Shown here: piece after piece, positions 47,891 to 61,076 of the stretch
How positions within the stretch are numbered: position 1 is the first letter of the stretch
How the letters are laid out: every line of letters begins with the position of its first letter
Source of the DNA: Rotaria sordida
Lineage: Eukaryota > Rotifera > Eurotatoria > Philodinida > Philodinidae
DNA: 64,000 nt
Direction: 5' to 3'
NCBI GenBank assembly: GCA_905250125.1
Contig: CAJNOL010000131.1
Coordinates: 62,001-126,000, forward strand
Notes under the pieces: generated by a model
Databases searched by the model: none
Seen by the model: the letters and a program-made list of their open reading frames with translations, nothing else
Told to the model about the DNA's origin: nothing
Translations under genes and position numbers: made by a program

Positions 47891-49900
47891 ATGTTTCCAG
47901 CTAAACGACGCCTAAGTAATACTGAGTCATCTAAAGAAGAAACAAAGAAAGTTCGAGGTAAGTTTTACATATTAACATCATTATTTGAAGTACTTTTATT
48001 TATCCTTATTTAAATAGCAACACATGACGACAAGTAAGAAGAATGACAAATACCTTTTAACTCGACTTTTTTCTTCTCTTTTATAGAAAAATTATTAGTT
48101 GTTTCGAAAATTTATCAAATGAACTATTCTATGAATTGTTCGATTATCTTGATGGCTACGAAATATATAGAGCATTTTCAAATCTTAATAGTCGTTTCAA
48201 AGCTCTACTCACTTCTTCATCTCTTCGATTAAAGATTGATCTTCGTTTTCATCCAGAAGCTGTTCTGCAGTATTGTTCTACATGTGTTGTTGCTCCGAAC
48301 AAAGATCGAATCGTTTCACTTAGGTTGCCCAACCCTGATGACTATAATGCAGGTTTTACACTATTTAATATCGATTCATCATTTAGTCGACTTGAGTCAC
48401 TGATATTACGTTATATAAAATCAAATCAACTCATACCTCTTCTTATAAGTTTGATTTCTCTACCTCGTCTATTCTCATTGATTATCTATTACAATGATGA
48501 TCTCAAAGAGATTAGCAATATCTATCAAATCATTTTCAATTTATCTATGTTAAAGTATAATAAATTATCCTTTTTCTCACTTGAGTCGTTCATTCCTATG
48601 TCAATAGCAATCAAACAGCAATATAGTGGTATCAAATATCTCGTTATTGATTATTGTTGTAGTCTTGATAAGTTAATTGCTATGCTTTCATGCACACCTC
48701 AACTCTGTCGGCTAACTTGTCAACAAGTGAATGAATCAGACGACAACATCGTAAAAAATGCACTCAATTCAATACTCAGTCTAACTCGTATTTCCATTGC
48801 TGGATGTTATGCAGAATTTGATGAAGCAGAATTATTTCTCACAAATGTATCACCTCAATTAGAAGTATTACGTATTAATACTTTTAGAGATGTGACCTAT
48901 TTGGATGCTAACCGATGGAAACAAATAATTTCGCAACATTTACTTCATTTAAGTACATTTGAATTTAAATACGAAGAACCTATTGATGAAGACTTCGAAG
49001 CAAGTATTCACTATGAAAGACTTAATCAATTCAACTCTTTATTTTGGATAAAACGAAAATGGTTCTTTAGAATTTATATCGACACAAATTTTTGGGGCAA
49101 TAACGTTATTGTCTATTCTATTTATTCATACAGGTTTATTGAAAAGAATCATTTTTGTAAAACAAAGTTTCGTCTGTGTTTTCTTTTATAGACCAATACG
49201 AGGCAATTCTCGTGAGGAGAGAGAAAACGATGAAAGTTTCAATGATGATATCAGTCAAAATATTACACAACACAGTATCGTTTCCAATCAACAAGAATCT
49301 GTTGCTTCTTCTAAAATCTTTTCTGAAACTAATCAATTAACGGTCATCGACCTCTCATATTCTGAATTTGATGAAACTTTTTTTGATATAATACATCCTA
49401 TTTTAAGTACAGTACAAATTACCTGTTTGAATATTACGCTCAGTAAGATTTTCATTGGCGCGTTAATCGATATGATTAGATGTTTACCTAATCTTGATTC
49501 ATTGATAATTTCATCTTTGAAAATGGTACAACCACGATGTTTATCTATTGAAGAAGCAAGAACTTTTCGTTTGTTATCAAATAACAATAAAATTACTAAA
49601 ATCAATCTTAAGCAAATGAATGACTTGGTACAAGTTCAATTTCTTCTTGATTTCTGTCCTCGTATGAAATGTTTCAAGGTGGATTGTACAAATGGTGTCT
49701 TACCTGAAAATGTTCTACGATTTATTTTAATGAAAAATACCAAATATATTCGTAATCTATCTTCACTATGTCTTAGAATTTCAAGAACAAATATCGACAT
49801 CGTCGACAAATTAAAAAGCATAATTGACTTTGAACAATTATGTCATAACTATACCATCAAACAAATAGACAATAGAGTTTATCTAGGATTGAACTTATGA
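47891..49900 (+). CDS. F-box/leucine-rich-like protein, array copy F2
   Basis: Likely SCF substrate receptor. Exons 47891-47957 (67 nt), 48018-48033 (16-nt microexon), 48087-49133 (1047 nt) and 49192-49900; phases 1, 2 and 2; product 612 aa. The N-terminus is basic (MFPAKRRLSN). The F-box lies at about residues 34-75 (FENLSNELFYELFDYLDGYE, IYRAFSNLNSRFKALL). LRR-like strands follow (SSFSRLESLILRYI, LPRLFSLIIYYNDD, YLVIDYCCSLDKLIAMLS, QLEVLRINTFRDVTYLDANR). The C-terminal domain has FLLDFCPRMKCFKVDC and ends YTIKQIDNRVYLGLNL. Retention of the last intron would add a short hydrophobic tail (FIEKNHFCKTKFRLCFLL) and stop, deleting the C-terminal ~235 residues. AATAAA occurs at 49927. All joins agree with the paralogues. 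Confidence 0.88.
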
Positions 49901-50032
49901 TAATTTATTTCTTTTGTAAAGTTTTTAATAAAATATATATTTCTTGTGTAAAAAGTAGTTTATAGTTATTTGTTATTCGAACCAATATATAAAATAAAGA
50001 GTTAACTAAGTACTTAGAAAAATTTAACAGCA

Positions 50033-50132
50033 NNNNNNNNNNNNNNNNNNNNNNNNNNNNNNNNNNNNNNNNNNNNNNNNNNNNNNNNNNNNNNNNNNNN
50101 NNNNNNNNNNNNNNNNNNNNNNNNNNNNNNNN
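50033..50132. other. Assembly gap (100 N)
   Basis: Exactly 100 N, a conventional size for an unknown gap. It removes the promoter, exons 1-2 and the F-box part of the next gene. Confidence 0.99.
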
Positions 50133-51736
50133 AACAAAGATCGAATAATTTCACTTAGCTTGGGTCATGATCATCCCTATAATTCATATCCAGCACTATT
50201 CAAGATCGATTCATCATTTAGTCGACTTGAGTCACTAGTGTTAGATTATATTGAATTAAACCAACTCATACCTCTTCTTACAAGTTTAGTTTCTCTACCT
50301 CATCTATTCTCATTGATTATCTATTACAATGATGATCTCAAAGAGATTAGCAACATTTATCAAATGATTTTTAATTTATCTATGTTGAAGTATAATAAAT
50401 TATCATTTTTAGCACTTGAATCGTGTATTCCTATATCAATAGCAAATAATGAACAATACAGTGGTATTAAATATCTCGTTATTGATCATTGTTGTAGTCT
50501 TGATGACTTAATTGCTATACTTTCATATACATCTCAACTCTGTCGTTTAACTTGTTATCAATTGGAGGAATCAAAGAAAAAAATCGTAAAAGATGCACTC
50601 AATTCAATACTTAGTCTGACTTGTATTTCAATTGCAGAATGCTCTACAAAATTTGATGAAATAGAAATGTTTCTCACCAATGTTTCATCTCAATTAGAAG
50701 TATTGCGTATTAATACTTTAAAAGATGTGAATTATTTGGATGCTAATCGATGGGAACGAATTATTTCACAACATCTACATCATTTAAATATATTCGAGTT
50801 TAAATATGAAGAACTTGCTCGTGAAGGCCTCGAAGTAACTGTTTATCATGAAAGACTTAATGAATTCAACTCTTTATTTTGGATAAAACGAAAATGGTTC
50901 TTTAGGATTTATATTGATACACGTTTTCATGACGATAACATGATGATCTATTCCATTTATCCATACAGGTTTATTGAAAAGAACCATTTTTGTAAAACAA
51001 CTATTTGTCTCTGTTTTTTTTTTGTAGGGAAACTCACAGCAATTTTCATAAAGATAAGAAAAATGATGAAAGTCTGAGTAATGATATTAGTCAAAATCTG
51101 ATACAACATGGTATCATTCTCAATGATAATGTAGAGTTCGGCACATCTATGATGTTCTATACAACTAATCGGTTAACCGTCATCGATTTCACCCATTCAC
51201 AATTTGTTGTACATTTTTTTGGTAAATTGGATCCCATTTTAACTAGATTAAAAATTACATATTTAGATATTATTCTCCGGAAGGTTTTCATCGGCACGTT
51301 AATTAACTTGATCAAATTTTTACCTAATCTTGATTCAATAGTAATATCATCTGTATCAACGATAGAACCAAAAGGTTTATCTGTTGAAGAAATAAAAGTT
51401 CTTCGATTGTTATCAAATAATAACAATATTAGTAAAGTCAATGTTCAGGGAATCAGTGACTTGGCACAAATTCAATTCCTTCTTGATCTCTGTCCTCGTA
51501 TAAAATATTTTGAAGTGGATTGTAGACATGGTCTCTATCCCGAAAATATTGTACGATTTATATTAATGAAGAATTTCAAATATATTCCAAACCTATCTAA
51601 AATTTGTCTTAAAATTTCACAAACAAATATCGACATTGTCGACAAATTGAAAAACATAATTGACTTTGAACAATTGTATCAGAATTATACAATCAAACAA
51701 ATAGACAATAAAATTTATTTACAATTGAACTTATGA
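50133..51736 (+). CDS. F-box/leucine-rich-like protein, array copy F3, 5' end in gap
   Basis: The partial third exon (50133-50968) begins in frame with NKDRIISLSLGHDHP. Intron 50969-51027 (59 bp), last exon 51028-51736. About 514 residues are visible, from after the F-box to the C-terminus (YTIKQIDNKIYLQLNL). It keeps all the LRR-like landmarks of F2 (SSFSRLESLVLDYI, YLVIDHCCSLDDLIAILS, FLLDLCPRIKYFEVDC). No stop or frameshift is seen in the visible part, so it may be functional. The missing ~100 residues should contain the F-box. Confidence 0.85.
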
Positions 51737-51739
51737 TAA

Positions 51740-53090
51740 TTGAATTCTTGTATAAAGTTTTTAATTAAATTGATATTTCACTTCTAGAAAGAATTTCATA
51801 GTCATGTGGTATTCGAGCCATTGTATAAAACAAACAGTTAATTAAGCACTGAGAAGAATTTAATGGCAGGTTTGAGTTTTCTCGTTTTATGACATTAGTT
51901 TGTTTCAACAAACTTTCGTAATTTCGAAAATGTTTATAGATGTTTGTATCGAGTCTAAAATTGATCTAGATGGTGTGGGTGTTGACTCCTTATTCATTCG
52001 AATCATCATTTCTAAAACACTAGTAGTGATTCACTTCTATGATGCCCTATCATTTTTCTAAAATGAATAATGATTATACGCTTAACTGGTTGAACATAAA
52101 CTTTTCGACCAATCGCTTAACTATTAGATCGTGGCTTATCAAAGAAAGAACAAATTGTTGGCAACATGAAAAATATTTCTGTTGACGAAATGGAATGATA
52201 CTATTTTAGACTGGTTTTTTTTATTGCATCTTCGAAATGCTCAATTAAACGACCAAGCAATACGAAAAGTATGAAATTTTATTAATTGTAAAAAACCTAC
52301 ATGATAATTACTCGCTTATATGCATATTGTATTAAGATTTATTTAGAATATGACAAGTACTGATCGATATTATGTAAAGTTCAAGTTTTATTCTTATTAT
52401 AAAATAATTGTTATCGCTTATTGATTATGTGATATCATGACAACAACCTGTTCCTATCTATAGCGTGCTAACATATCAATGTTGGAAGTTTCCAAGTTTT
52501 CTTTCTTTTCTCCATCTAGGAATTTTCCAACTGAGTATCATGCGAATATATATTGATAACACATCACCATCATCTCACTAACATTCCATTTATTCTATTT
52601 TTTCTTTGAGTGAACTAAATCTTTCAATTCGTAGATTCCGTATTCACTATCGAATTCAACCAGAAGACACGACAAATTAATTATTCATATGATAAAAATG
52701 ATTAATGAACAAAATCCATCACAAGTGATTGACACTTTTCTTTAATTAGTTATGCAACTACTTGCTTAATGTGAGTTGATAATTCCGAGACACGGTAATA
52801 ATCTATTAGATTATACAATATTGTGAATAAACTGTTTTTAATGAATAATAATTAATGAAATTAAAAATAGAAAAAAACGGATACTATTTAAAACAATATA
52901 GAATTTTTTTATTTTTAATAATTACGTTATATGTTTTTCCAACTATCGAATGACTCAACAAGCATTTTATTCTGCATACTTGGAAAAAAAGCGTTGTAAA
53001 TGAATCATTGTTAATATACGATAATAAAACGATGAAGAAAAAGAAAAAGGAAGAGAATCGATGCTTCATTCTGAATTATGTCAAATAAGC
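51740..53090. other. Array spacer between F3 and F4
   Basis: No gene is recognised. About 52440-52690 is clearly similar to about 60220-60420, downstream of F5 (shared GGAATTTTCCAACT and AACACATCA words), showing that duplication units include the spacer. A variant poly(A) signal AATTAAA follows F3 near 51761. Confidence 0.5.
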
Positions 53091-53099
53091 AAATGCACG

Positions 53100-53276
53100 C
53101 ATAGATTCTCTTCCCTTTTTTTTTACATATGAAACTGTTTTGGAAAACTTAGCAAAATCAGACAATGATAAATGATTATTATTTCTTTATAGATAATAAG
53201 TTTGTTAGAAATGGAAATAGTCATTCAATTATATATAATTAAGAATTATTTCAGATAAAAGTTTACTCTCGCACAC
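53100..53276 (+). promoter_or_regulatory. Conserved upstream block of F-box gene F4
   Basis: The TATA-like TTACATATGAAA at about 53123 is weaker than in F2 and F6. It is followed by AATCAGACAATGATAAATG and TTATTATTTCT. ATTTCAG at about 53248-53254 lies about 22 nt before the ATG. Confidence 0.45.
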
Positions 53277-55288
53277 ATGTTTCAATTTAAACGACGATTG
53301 CATAATAATAAGTCTTTTGAAGAGCAAATAAAGAAATCTCGAAGTAAGTTATACATATTCACGTCATTTTATGATATATTTTTATTTATTTCTATTTAAA
53401 TAGCAACGTATGATGACAAGTAGGAAGAATGATAAATATCTTTTAACTTGATTTATTTTTTCTTCATTTTTATAGTAAAATTATTAGTTATTTTGAAAAT
53501 CTATCAAATGAACTTTTCTATGAAATCTTCGATTATCTTGATGGCTATGAAATATATAAAGCATTTTCAAATCTTAATACTCGTTTCAAAGTTCTACTCA
53601 CTTCTTCATCTCTTCGATTAAAAATTGATCTTCGTTATCAGGAAGAAACTATCTTACAATATTGTTCAACCTATGTTGTTGTTCCAAACAAAGATCGAAT
53701 CATTTCACTTAGGTCACCCAACCATGATGACTATAATTCAGGTTTTACACTATTTAATATCGATTCATCATTTAGTAGGCTTGAGTCACTGGTATTAAGT
53801 TATATTAAATCAAATCAACTCATACCTCTTCTTATAAGTTTGATCACTCTACCTCGTCTATTTTCATTGATTATCTACTACAATGATGATCTCGAAGAGA
53901 TTAACAATATCTATCAAATCATTTTCAATTTACCCATGTTAAACTACAGTAAATTATCATTTGTCTCCTTTAATTCATTTATTCCTCTATCAATAGCAAC
54001 AAACAAGTCATTTAGTAGTATTAAATATCTCGTTATTGATCATTGTTGTACTCTCGATGAATTAATTGCTATGCTTTCATTCACACCTCAACTCAGTCGG
54101 CTAACTTGTAAAGAAGTCAATGAATCAAAAAAAACTATCGTAAAAGAGGCACTCAACGTAATATTCAATCTGACTCGTATTTCCATTGCTGAGTGTTATG
54201 CAGAATTTGATAAAATAGAAATGTTTCTCACTAATGTGTCACCTCAATTAGAAGTATTACGTATTGATACTTTCAGAGATGTGACTTATTTGGATGCTAA
54301 TCGATGGGAACGAATTATTTCACGACATTTACTTCATTTAAACATATTTGAGTTTAAATACGAAGAACTTATTGATGAAGATTTGGAGACAACTATTTAT
54401 CATGAAAGACTTAATGAATTCAAATCGTTATTTTGGATGAACCGAAGATGGCTTTTTAGAATTTATATTGACACAAACTATTTGGAGGATAATGTCATTA
54501 TCTATTCCATTTCTCCACACATGTTTATTGAAAAGAATCATTTTTGTAAAACAAATTTTTGTCTGTGTTTTTTTAGACCAATACAAGGCAACTCTTATAA
54601 AGATAATGAAGGTGCTGAAAGTTTCATTAATGAGATTGGTCAAAATATGGTAGAACACAGTATCGTTCCCAATAAACAAGAATTGATCACTTCTTCTAAA
54701 ATTTTTTCTGAAATGAATCAATTAACCGTTATGGATCTATGTATTACTGAATCTTATGAAACTCTATTTGACTGGATGAGCCCCATTTTAACTAGAATAG
54801 AAATTACCTGTTTGAAAATTACGGTCAGTGAGATTTTCACTGACACATTGATTGATATAATTAGATGTTTACCTAATCTTTATTCATTAATGATTTCATC
54901 TTTAAGAATGGTGCAACCTAGATATTTATTTGTTGAAGAAACAACAACTTTTCGTTTATTATCAAATAACAACAAAATTACTGAAGTCAATCTTCAGCGA
55001 ATAAATAACTTACCACAAATTCAGTTTCTTCTGGATCTATGTCCTCGTATGATATATTTCGAGGTGGATTGTACACATGGTATGTTACCTGAAAGAATTG
55101 TACAATTTATTTTAATGAAAAAGACCGCATATATCCCAAATCTATCTTTAATTTGTCTTAATATTTCACAAAGCAACATGGGAATCATCAATAAATTGAA
55201 ATACACAATTGACTCTGAACAACTATGTCATAGCTATACCATCAAACAAATAGACAATAAAATTCATTTACGATTGAAGTTATGGTAA
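53277..55288 (+). CDS. F-box/leucine-rich-like protein, array copy F4
   Basis: Exons 53277-53343 (67 nt), 53404-53419 (16 nt), 53476-54522 (1047 nt) and 54577-55288; product 613 aa if the last intron is spliced. The F-box lies at about residues 34-75 (FENLSNELFYEIFDYLDGYE), followed by LRR-like strands (SSFSRLESLVLSYI, YLVIDHCCTLDELIAMLS, QLEVLRIDTFRDVTYLDANR) and the family C-terminus. The last intron (54523-54576) is 54 nt, a multiple of three, and has no stop, and its donor has drifted from CAG/GTTTAT to CAT/GTTTAT. Retaining it would simply insert 18 residues (about 631 aa), so it may have become coding. The microexon donor is the weak GTAGGA. AATAAA occurs at 55312. Confidence 0.87.
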
Positions 55289-55319
55289 TCTGGTTCTTTT
55301 ATAACGTTGTTAATAAAAT

Positions 55320-57690
55320 TCATATATCAGATGTAGAAAGATGTTTATAGTCAATGTATCAAAACGAATAATTAATTAAGTACTTAGAAGAATTTAGTGG
55401 TAGATTCGAGTTTTTTCGTTTAATATTTTGTCCTCTAGAGTGTACCATGTCAGGTTACGACTGTACTTTGTACAGAATCAAATGTGAAATAAAATGACAT
55501 CATTTTAGAAGACTTTCAACATAAAACTTAAAAAGAAAAGCTTCAAAAACACCTTTGTTGACATTGAATTTTCCAAAGAAATCTTGTAATTTTCCAAACT
55601 ATTCGTCTAAGTTTTAGTATGAAATCTAAAATTCGTCGTGGCTTGCATAACTAGACGAACTCCATCGAATGGCATATGATTCTTGTGATTCATTTCATGA
55701 TAAACCTAGAGCGGAATTTGATAAACATACGTAGGTGGTATGAGCTCTATATTCGAGTATTTCTATTAAGTATTCCGTACTTAGCTTGTGCCAAATAATA
55801 CCAAATGAGCAATAGATTTCTTTCAATTATGAAATATGACTGTTGCTATATGAAAATTCATACTTATACCCTTAATTTTTTCTTAGTTTTTGTGTGAGTC
55901 ATATCAAACCTTCACTATCGATCGTCTTTGATACCTAACATTTAATCGAATGTATGTACAAAAACCAGAAGCTGCACTGTTTAAAATACTCAAAAACATA
56001 TTCGGCTATTGGAATGTCAAGAAAACCTTTGAAATATTTTTATACCATCTAAGTCTTACTGTTAGCACTGTTCAGTGCTTTTCTCTTCTTTGCTAGAGAA
56101 CTATAGAAAAGGAGTTAGATACCTGTTTCACTTGGTTTCTGTGGAGTCTTATTCACTTGTTTTTGACTCGTATTGTAAAAGTCTATTGTGAGCATCTTTG
56201 CCAGTGTTGCAACGATTATCAGCGGCATTAAAATCATTGATCGATATCCTTACCACCATGTTTTAACCCAGATTTCTATAGACGTGGATGTAGAACTAGA
56301 AAACCTCGCTATTTTTAACCTTGAGTAAAAATTTTCATCTTACGCTTTTTGAAAACATGAATATTTTTTTAAAACAGTCCGAAGAGAATGTATCAAAACA
56401 GTGCTTTTTCGAAGTTGTTTTAGGGTAGTAGCTTCTGTTTAAAACTATATAAGTGTGTATTTTTCATAATTGCATCAAAGATTTTCCAACTATCAAGTCA
56501 GGGGAACAAAAGAATAATCATGATAATATGTCTTGTCTAGTCTTTTTGTCAAAAAGTCCTATTACATGAGTAATAGTTCGAAATCATTTATCGTGTACAG
56601 CTCACGTCCTAACTGTTTAATCGTCCATCATCAGTCTATTTGTTATGTCTCGTCTTTTTGAGAAACAGACTAGCCATGTAATGTCCACCTGACACCCGTT
56701 CAAAAACGATTTTAAATAAAAAAGCAACGAAGAACATTCACGATGTTACATTGTAGCCTCATGTACTGATCAAGTTTGGACTAGTCTAAATTAGAAAAGT
56801 ATAAGAAAGAAGGTTAGATTCAATCATGTATATAATATGTCACTTACCAATCACCTAATCGATTGAACTATACGATCAAGTGATCAATTCCCATACGTCA
56901 ATAAACTAAGATGCTATTTAATACAATTGCACAGTTCTTCAAACTTTACCATGAACAAAAATTTTTATCATAGAATACCAAATTAGTTAAATAAAATAGA
57001 ATATGACTAATTTAAAATTGTTTTTATTTTTCTAAAACAATTTTTTTCTCATCATCAACATCGAAGAAAATTATTTTATATTGAAGAAAAACAACTTTAA
57101 ACAAAAAATAATATAAAATAAAAAATGATTGAAGTTTGTTTTAATGTTCAATTTTTGAAATTTAAACTGAAATTATGTAATTTATTCTGCAATCTAATAA
57201 ATACTAAATATTATTAAAAGACAATTTTCCTTGAGAACTAATCAGAATTCTTAGTATTGTCATGTACGTCTTTGTACTTCAATATAATTTTGTATTTTTA
57301 GTAAGCAATTCTTCTATTATTTTCAATTACATATTGAATGAACAAGCGACACTCTGCTATTTAGACTGCTTAAGATGACATCTGTCTCTCGTCAAATTGT
57401 AATTTTCCATCAGAAGACTCATCTGATGTCCAATACTGTCGGATCAAATGTTTGGGCCCGCTTTTCTATTCTCCTGACTAGACATGATGGATGAAAGGAT
57501 GTTTTGACCTAGTCCGAACATAGTTGAAGGATACTCCTTGAAAAGTCGACCATTCCTGATGGATATGTAAGACGCCTCAGACTAAATCTCACAGGCAGTG
57601 TGGACACTTTAGATCAGTACTATTGCGCATTCACACTTATTTTTTGCTTATTTGGGCGAATGAGTCAACAAAGATTTTGCGTTGCATACT
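55320..57690. other. Array spacer between F4 and F5
   Basis: 2.4 kb without a recognised gene. The first part (to about 55510) matches the 3' flank of F5 (about 60110-60220). The remainder is AT-rich single-copy-looking sequence with no supported feature. Confidence 0.5.
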
Positions 57691-57699
57691 CAAAAAAAA

Positions 57700-57962
57700 G
57701 TATTGTAAATGAGTCATTGCAAATAATCGGTAGAAAAAGAAAGAGCATGCGAATCTATGCTTCAATAATAGCTATGTCATGTAAACGACACAAGCATACG
57801 CTCACTTGTTTTTTCTTTTTCGTAAAATTAAAAGTATTTTGAAAAGCTTACTAAAATCACATAATCAAACATGATTATTATTTCTGTATAGAAAACAATA
57901 TGGTATAATTGAAAATAATTATCCGATTATATAGAATTAAAAATTCTTTCAGATAAACACAT
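57700..57962 (+). promoter_or_regulatory. Conserved upstream block of F-box gene F5
   Basis: CGTAAAATTAAAAGTATTTT at 57821 stands in the TATA position. It is followed by ACATGATTATTATTTCTG and, just before the ATG, TTCTTTCAG followed by ATAAACACAT. The last ~60 bp is almost identical to F6. Confidence 0.5.
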
Positions 57963-59979
57963 ATGTTTCAATCTAAACGACGATTACATGATAATAAGCC
58001 TTTTGAAGAACGAATAAAGAAATCTCGAAGTAAGTTATACATATTCACGTCATTTTATGATATATTTTTATTTATTTTTATTTAAATAGTAACCTATGAT
58101 GACAAGTAGGAAGAATAATACATACCTTTTAACTCGATTTATTTTTTCTTCATTTTTATAGAAAAATTATTAGTTATTTTGAAAATTTATCAAATGAACT
58201 TTTCTATGAAATTTTTGATTATCTTGAAGGTTGTGATTTATTTCAAGCATTTTCAAATCTTAATAGTCGATTTCAAGTTCTACTCATTTCTTCATGTCTT
58301 CGATTAAAAATTGATCTTCGTTTGAATAAAGAAGCTTTCCTAAAATATTATTCTACCTGCGTTGTAGCTTCGAACAAAGATCGAATCATTTCACTGAGCT
58401 TGGGCAATTATCATCAATATAATTCAGGTTTTACGCTAGTCAAGATCGATTCATCATTTAGTCAACTTGAATCACTAGTATTACACAATATCATATCAAA
58501 CGCACTCATACCTCTTCTTATAAGTTTGATCACTCTACCTCGTCTATTCTCATTGACTATTTATTATAATGATGATCCCAAAGAGATTAGTAATATATAT
58601 CAAATCATTTTCAAATTATCCATGTTAAAATACAATAGATTGTCATTTTTCGCGCTTAAATCTTTTATTCCTATATCAATAACAACTAACGTACAATACA
58701 CTGGTATTAAATATCTCTTTGTTGATCATTGCTGTAGTCTTGATGAATTAATTAATATGATTTCATATACGCCTAAACTCTGTCGTTTAACTTGTCAACA
58801 AGTGAATGAATCGAAGAAAAAAATAATAAAAGATACACTTAAAATGATATTCAGTCTGACTCGTATTTCTATTATTAAGTGTTACGTGGAATTTGATAAA
58901 CTAGAAATATTTCTCGCTAAGGTATCACCTCAATTACAAGTGTTACGTATTAATGTTTTCGAAGATGTGACTTATTTGGATGCTAATCGATGGGAACAAA
59001 TAATTTCACAATATTTACTTCATTTAAATATATTCGAGTTTAAATACGAAGAATCTGCTCGTGAAAGCCTCAGAGAAACTGTTTACCATACAAGACTTAA
59101 TGAATTCAACTCATTATTTTGGATTGAACGAAGATGGCTCTTTAGAATCTATATCAATACAAACTTTTGGGACACTAATACTATTGTCTATTCTATTTTT
59201 CCATACAGGTTTAATGGAAAGAATTATTTTTGTAAGACAATATTTTGTCTCTATTTTTTCTTTTTTGTAGGCAAACTCACAGCAACTTTCACAAAGATAA
59301 GGAAAACGATGAAACTTTCAATGATGATATCGATCAAAATATAATACAACATAGTATTATTCTCAATAATGATATGTATTCCGGTACGTCTATGATGCTT
59401 TATGCAACTAATCAATTAACTGTCATCGATCTCACATGTTTTCAATCTATTGTACATTTTTTTGATATGATCGGTCCCATTTTTACTACGTTACAAATTA
59501 CTTGTTTGAATATTACGCATCAGAAAGTTTCCATTAGCACGTTAATCAATTTGATCAAATGTTTACCTGATCTTGATTCATTAGTTATATCATCTTTAGT
59601 AATAGTAGAACAAAGATGTTTATCTGTTGATGAAACAAGAACTTTTCATTTGTTATCAAATAACAATAGAATTACTAAAGTTAGTCTTCAGCAGATGAAT
59701 GACTTCGAACAAATTCAATTTCTTCTTGATCTCTGTCCTCGTATGATATATTTCAAGGTGAATTGTACAAATGATTTCTGTCCCGAAAATGTTTTAAGAT
59801 TTATTTTAATGAAAAGTATCAAATATATTCCAAACCTATCTAAAATTTGTCTTAAAATTTCACAAACAAATATCGACATTGTCAACCAATTGGAAAACAT
59901 AATTGACTTTGAACAATTGTATCAGAACTATTCAATCAAAAAAGAAAATAATAAAATTTATTTACAATTGAACTTATAA
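57963..59979 (+). CDS. F-box/leucine-rich-like protein, array copy F5
   Basis: Exons 57963-58029 (67 nt), 58090-58105 (16 nt), 58162-59208 (1047 nt) and 59271-59979; product 612 aa. The N-terminus MFQSKRRLHDN is shared in form with F4 and F6. The F-box is at about residues 34-75 (FENLSNELFYEIFDYLEGCD, LFQAFSNLNSRFQVLL). The body has SSFSQLESLVLHNI, YLFVDHCCSLDELINMIS and FLLDLCPRMIYFKVNC, ending in YSIKKENNKIYLQLNL. The last intron is 62 bp; if retained, the frame runs on to 59344 with a hydrophobic, then frameshifted, tail. Its spacer and promoter resemble those of F6, pointing to a recent shared duplication. Confidence 0.88.
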
Positions 59980-59984
59980 TAATT

Positions 59985-60880
59985 GCGTTCTTGTATACAG
60001 TTTTTAATGAAATTGATATTCTACAGATAGAAAGAACTTCATAATCACTTGTTATTCGAACCCATGTACAGCACAAAGAGTTAATTAAATATTTAGAAGG
60101 ATATAACGATAGATTCAAGCTTTTTCGTTTAATATTTGGCCCATTAGTATTTACTATGTCAGGTCATGGGTACATCTTGTACAGAATCGAATACGTGATA
60201 GAATGATATCACTTTAGAAAAATAATGTACTACCATATCAATTTTGGAAATTTCTAAATTTTCTTTCTTTCTCTCGTCCAGGAATTTTCCAACTTAGCAC
60301 TCTACCATATATTGACATAACACATCATCGTCAGCTTAGTTGTCAATTCGCTTATTCCGTATATTTTTGTTTGAATAAACCAAATCTTCCAATTCGTGAA
60401 TTTCCTATTTATTGTCCAATATATGATAACAACATTTATTGTTCAGAAAAAACAAATAATGATTAATGAATAAAACTCGTTACATATGATTGACTGTTTT
60501 CTTCAATTGGTTATATAGCTATTTGCTTAATGCAATTTAATAACTATCTCCTATCGGATAGTTTAATATTTTCGAAGTCATAGTTTAAACTTAATTACCT
60601 CATTCAAACAAGAAATTTTTATTTAACTGCAATAATCTATTAGACTATATTATACAGTAAAAAAACAGAATATAAAATTACACCAGATGTCACTTAAAAA
60701 TATATAAAATTGTTTATTTTAATTAATACTTCATACGTTTTTTTTCAATTGTCCCGTAGATCGATAATGATAGTATGTTGGATACTCGAAAAAAAAAAGG
60801 ATGGCAAATGAGTCATTGCAAATATTCGATATAAAAAAGACGAAGAAAAAGAAAAAGAAAAAGCATGAGACTCGACACTT
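59985..60880. other. Array spacer between F5 and F6
   Basis: No gene. It contains blocks shared with the F3-F4 spacer (60220-60420) and with the F4 3' flank (60110-60220). Confidence 0.5.
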
Positions 60881-60889
60881 TACCCATAA

Positions 60890-61076
60890 ACATGTCACAT
60901 AAGCAAAACATGCATTGATTCTCTTATTTGTTTTTCTCATGTATAAAAGTATTTTGAAAATTCAACAAAATCAGACAATGACATATGATTATTATTTCTG
61001 TATAGAAAACGATATGATATAATTGAAAATAATTATCCGATTATATAGAATTAAAAATTCTTTCAGATAAACACAT
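60890..61076 (+). promoter_or_regulatory. Conserved upstream block of F-box gene F6
   Basis: GTATAAAAGTATTTTGAAAA at 60941 is the best TATA-like element of the array after F2. It is followed by AATCAGACAATGACATATGA, TTATTATTTCTGTATAGAAA and TTCTTTCAG 10 nt before the ATG. Confidence 0.5.

Noticed and set aside
49333..49605. Minus-strand frames recurring opposite the F-box genes (also 51157-51441 and 62474-62776)
   Set aside because: They repeat because the sense exons are paralogous; the sense frame carries the codon structure and splice phases.
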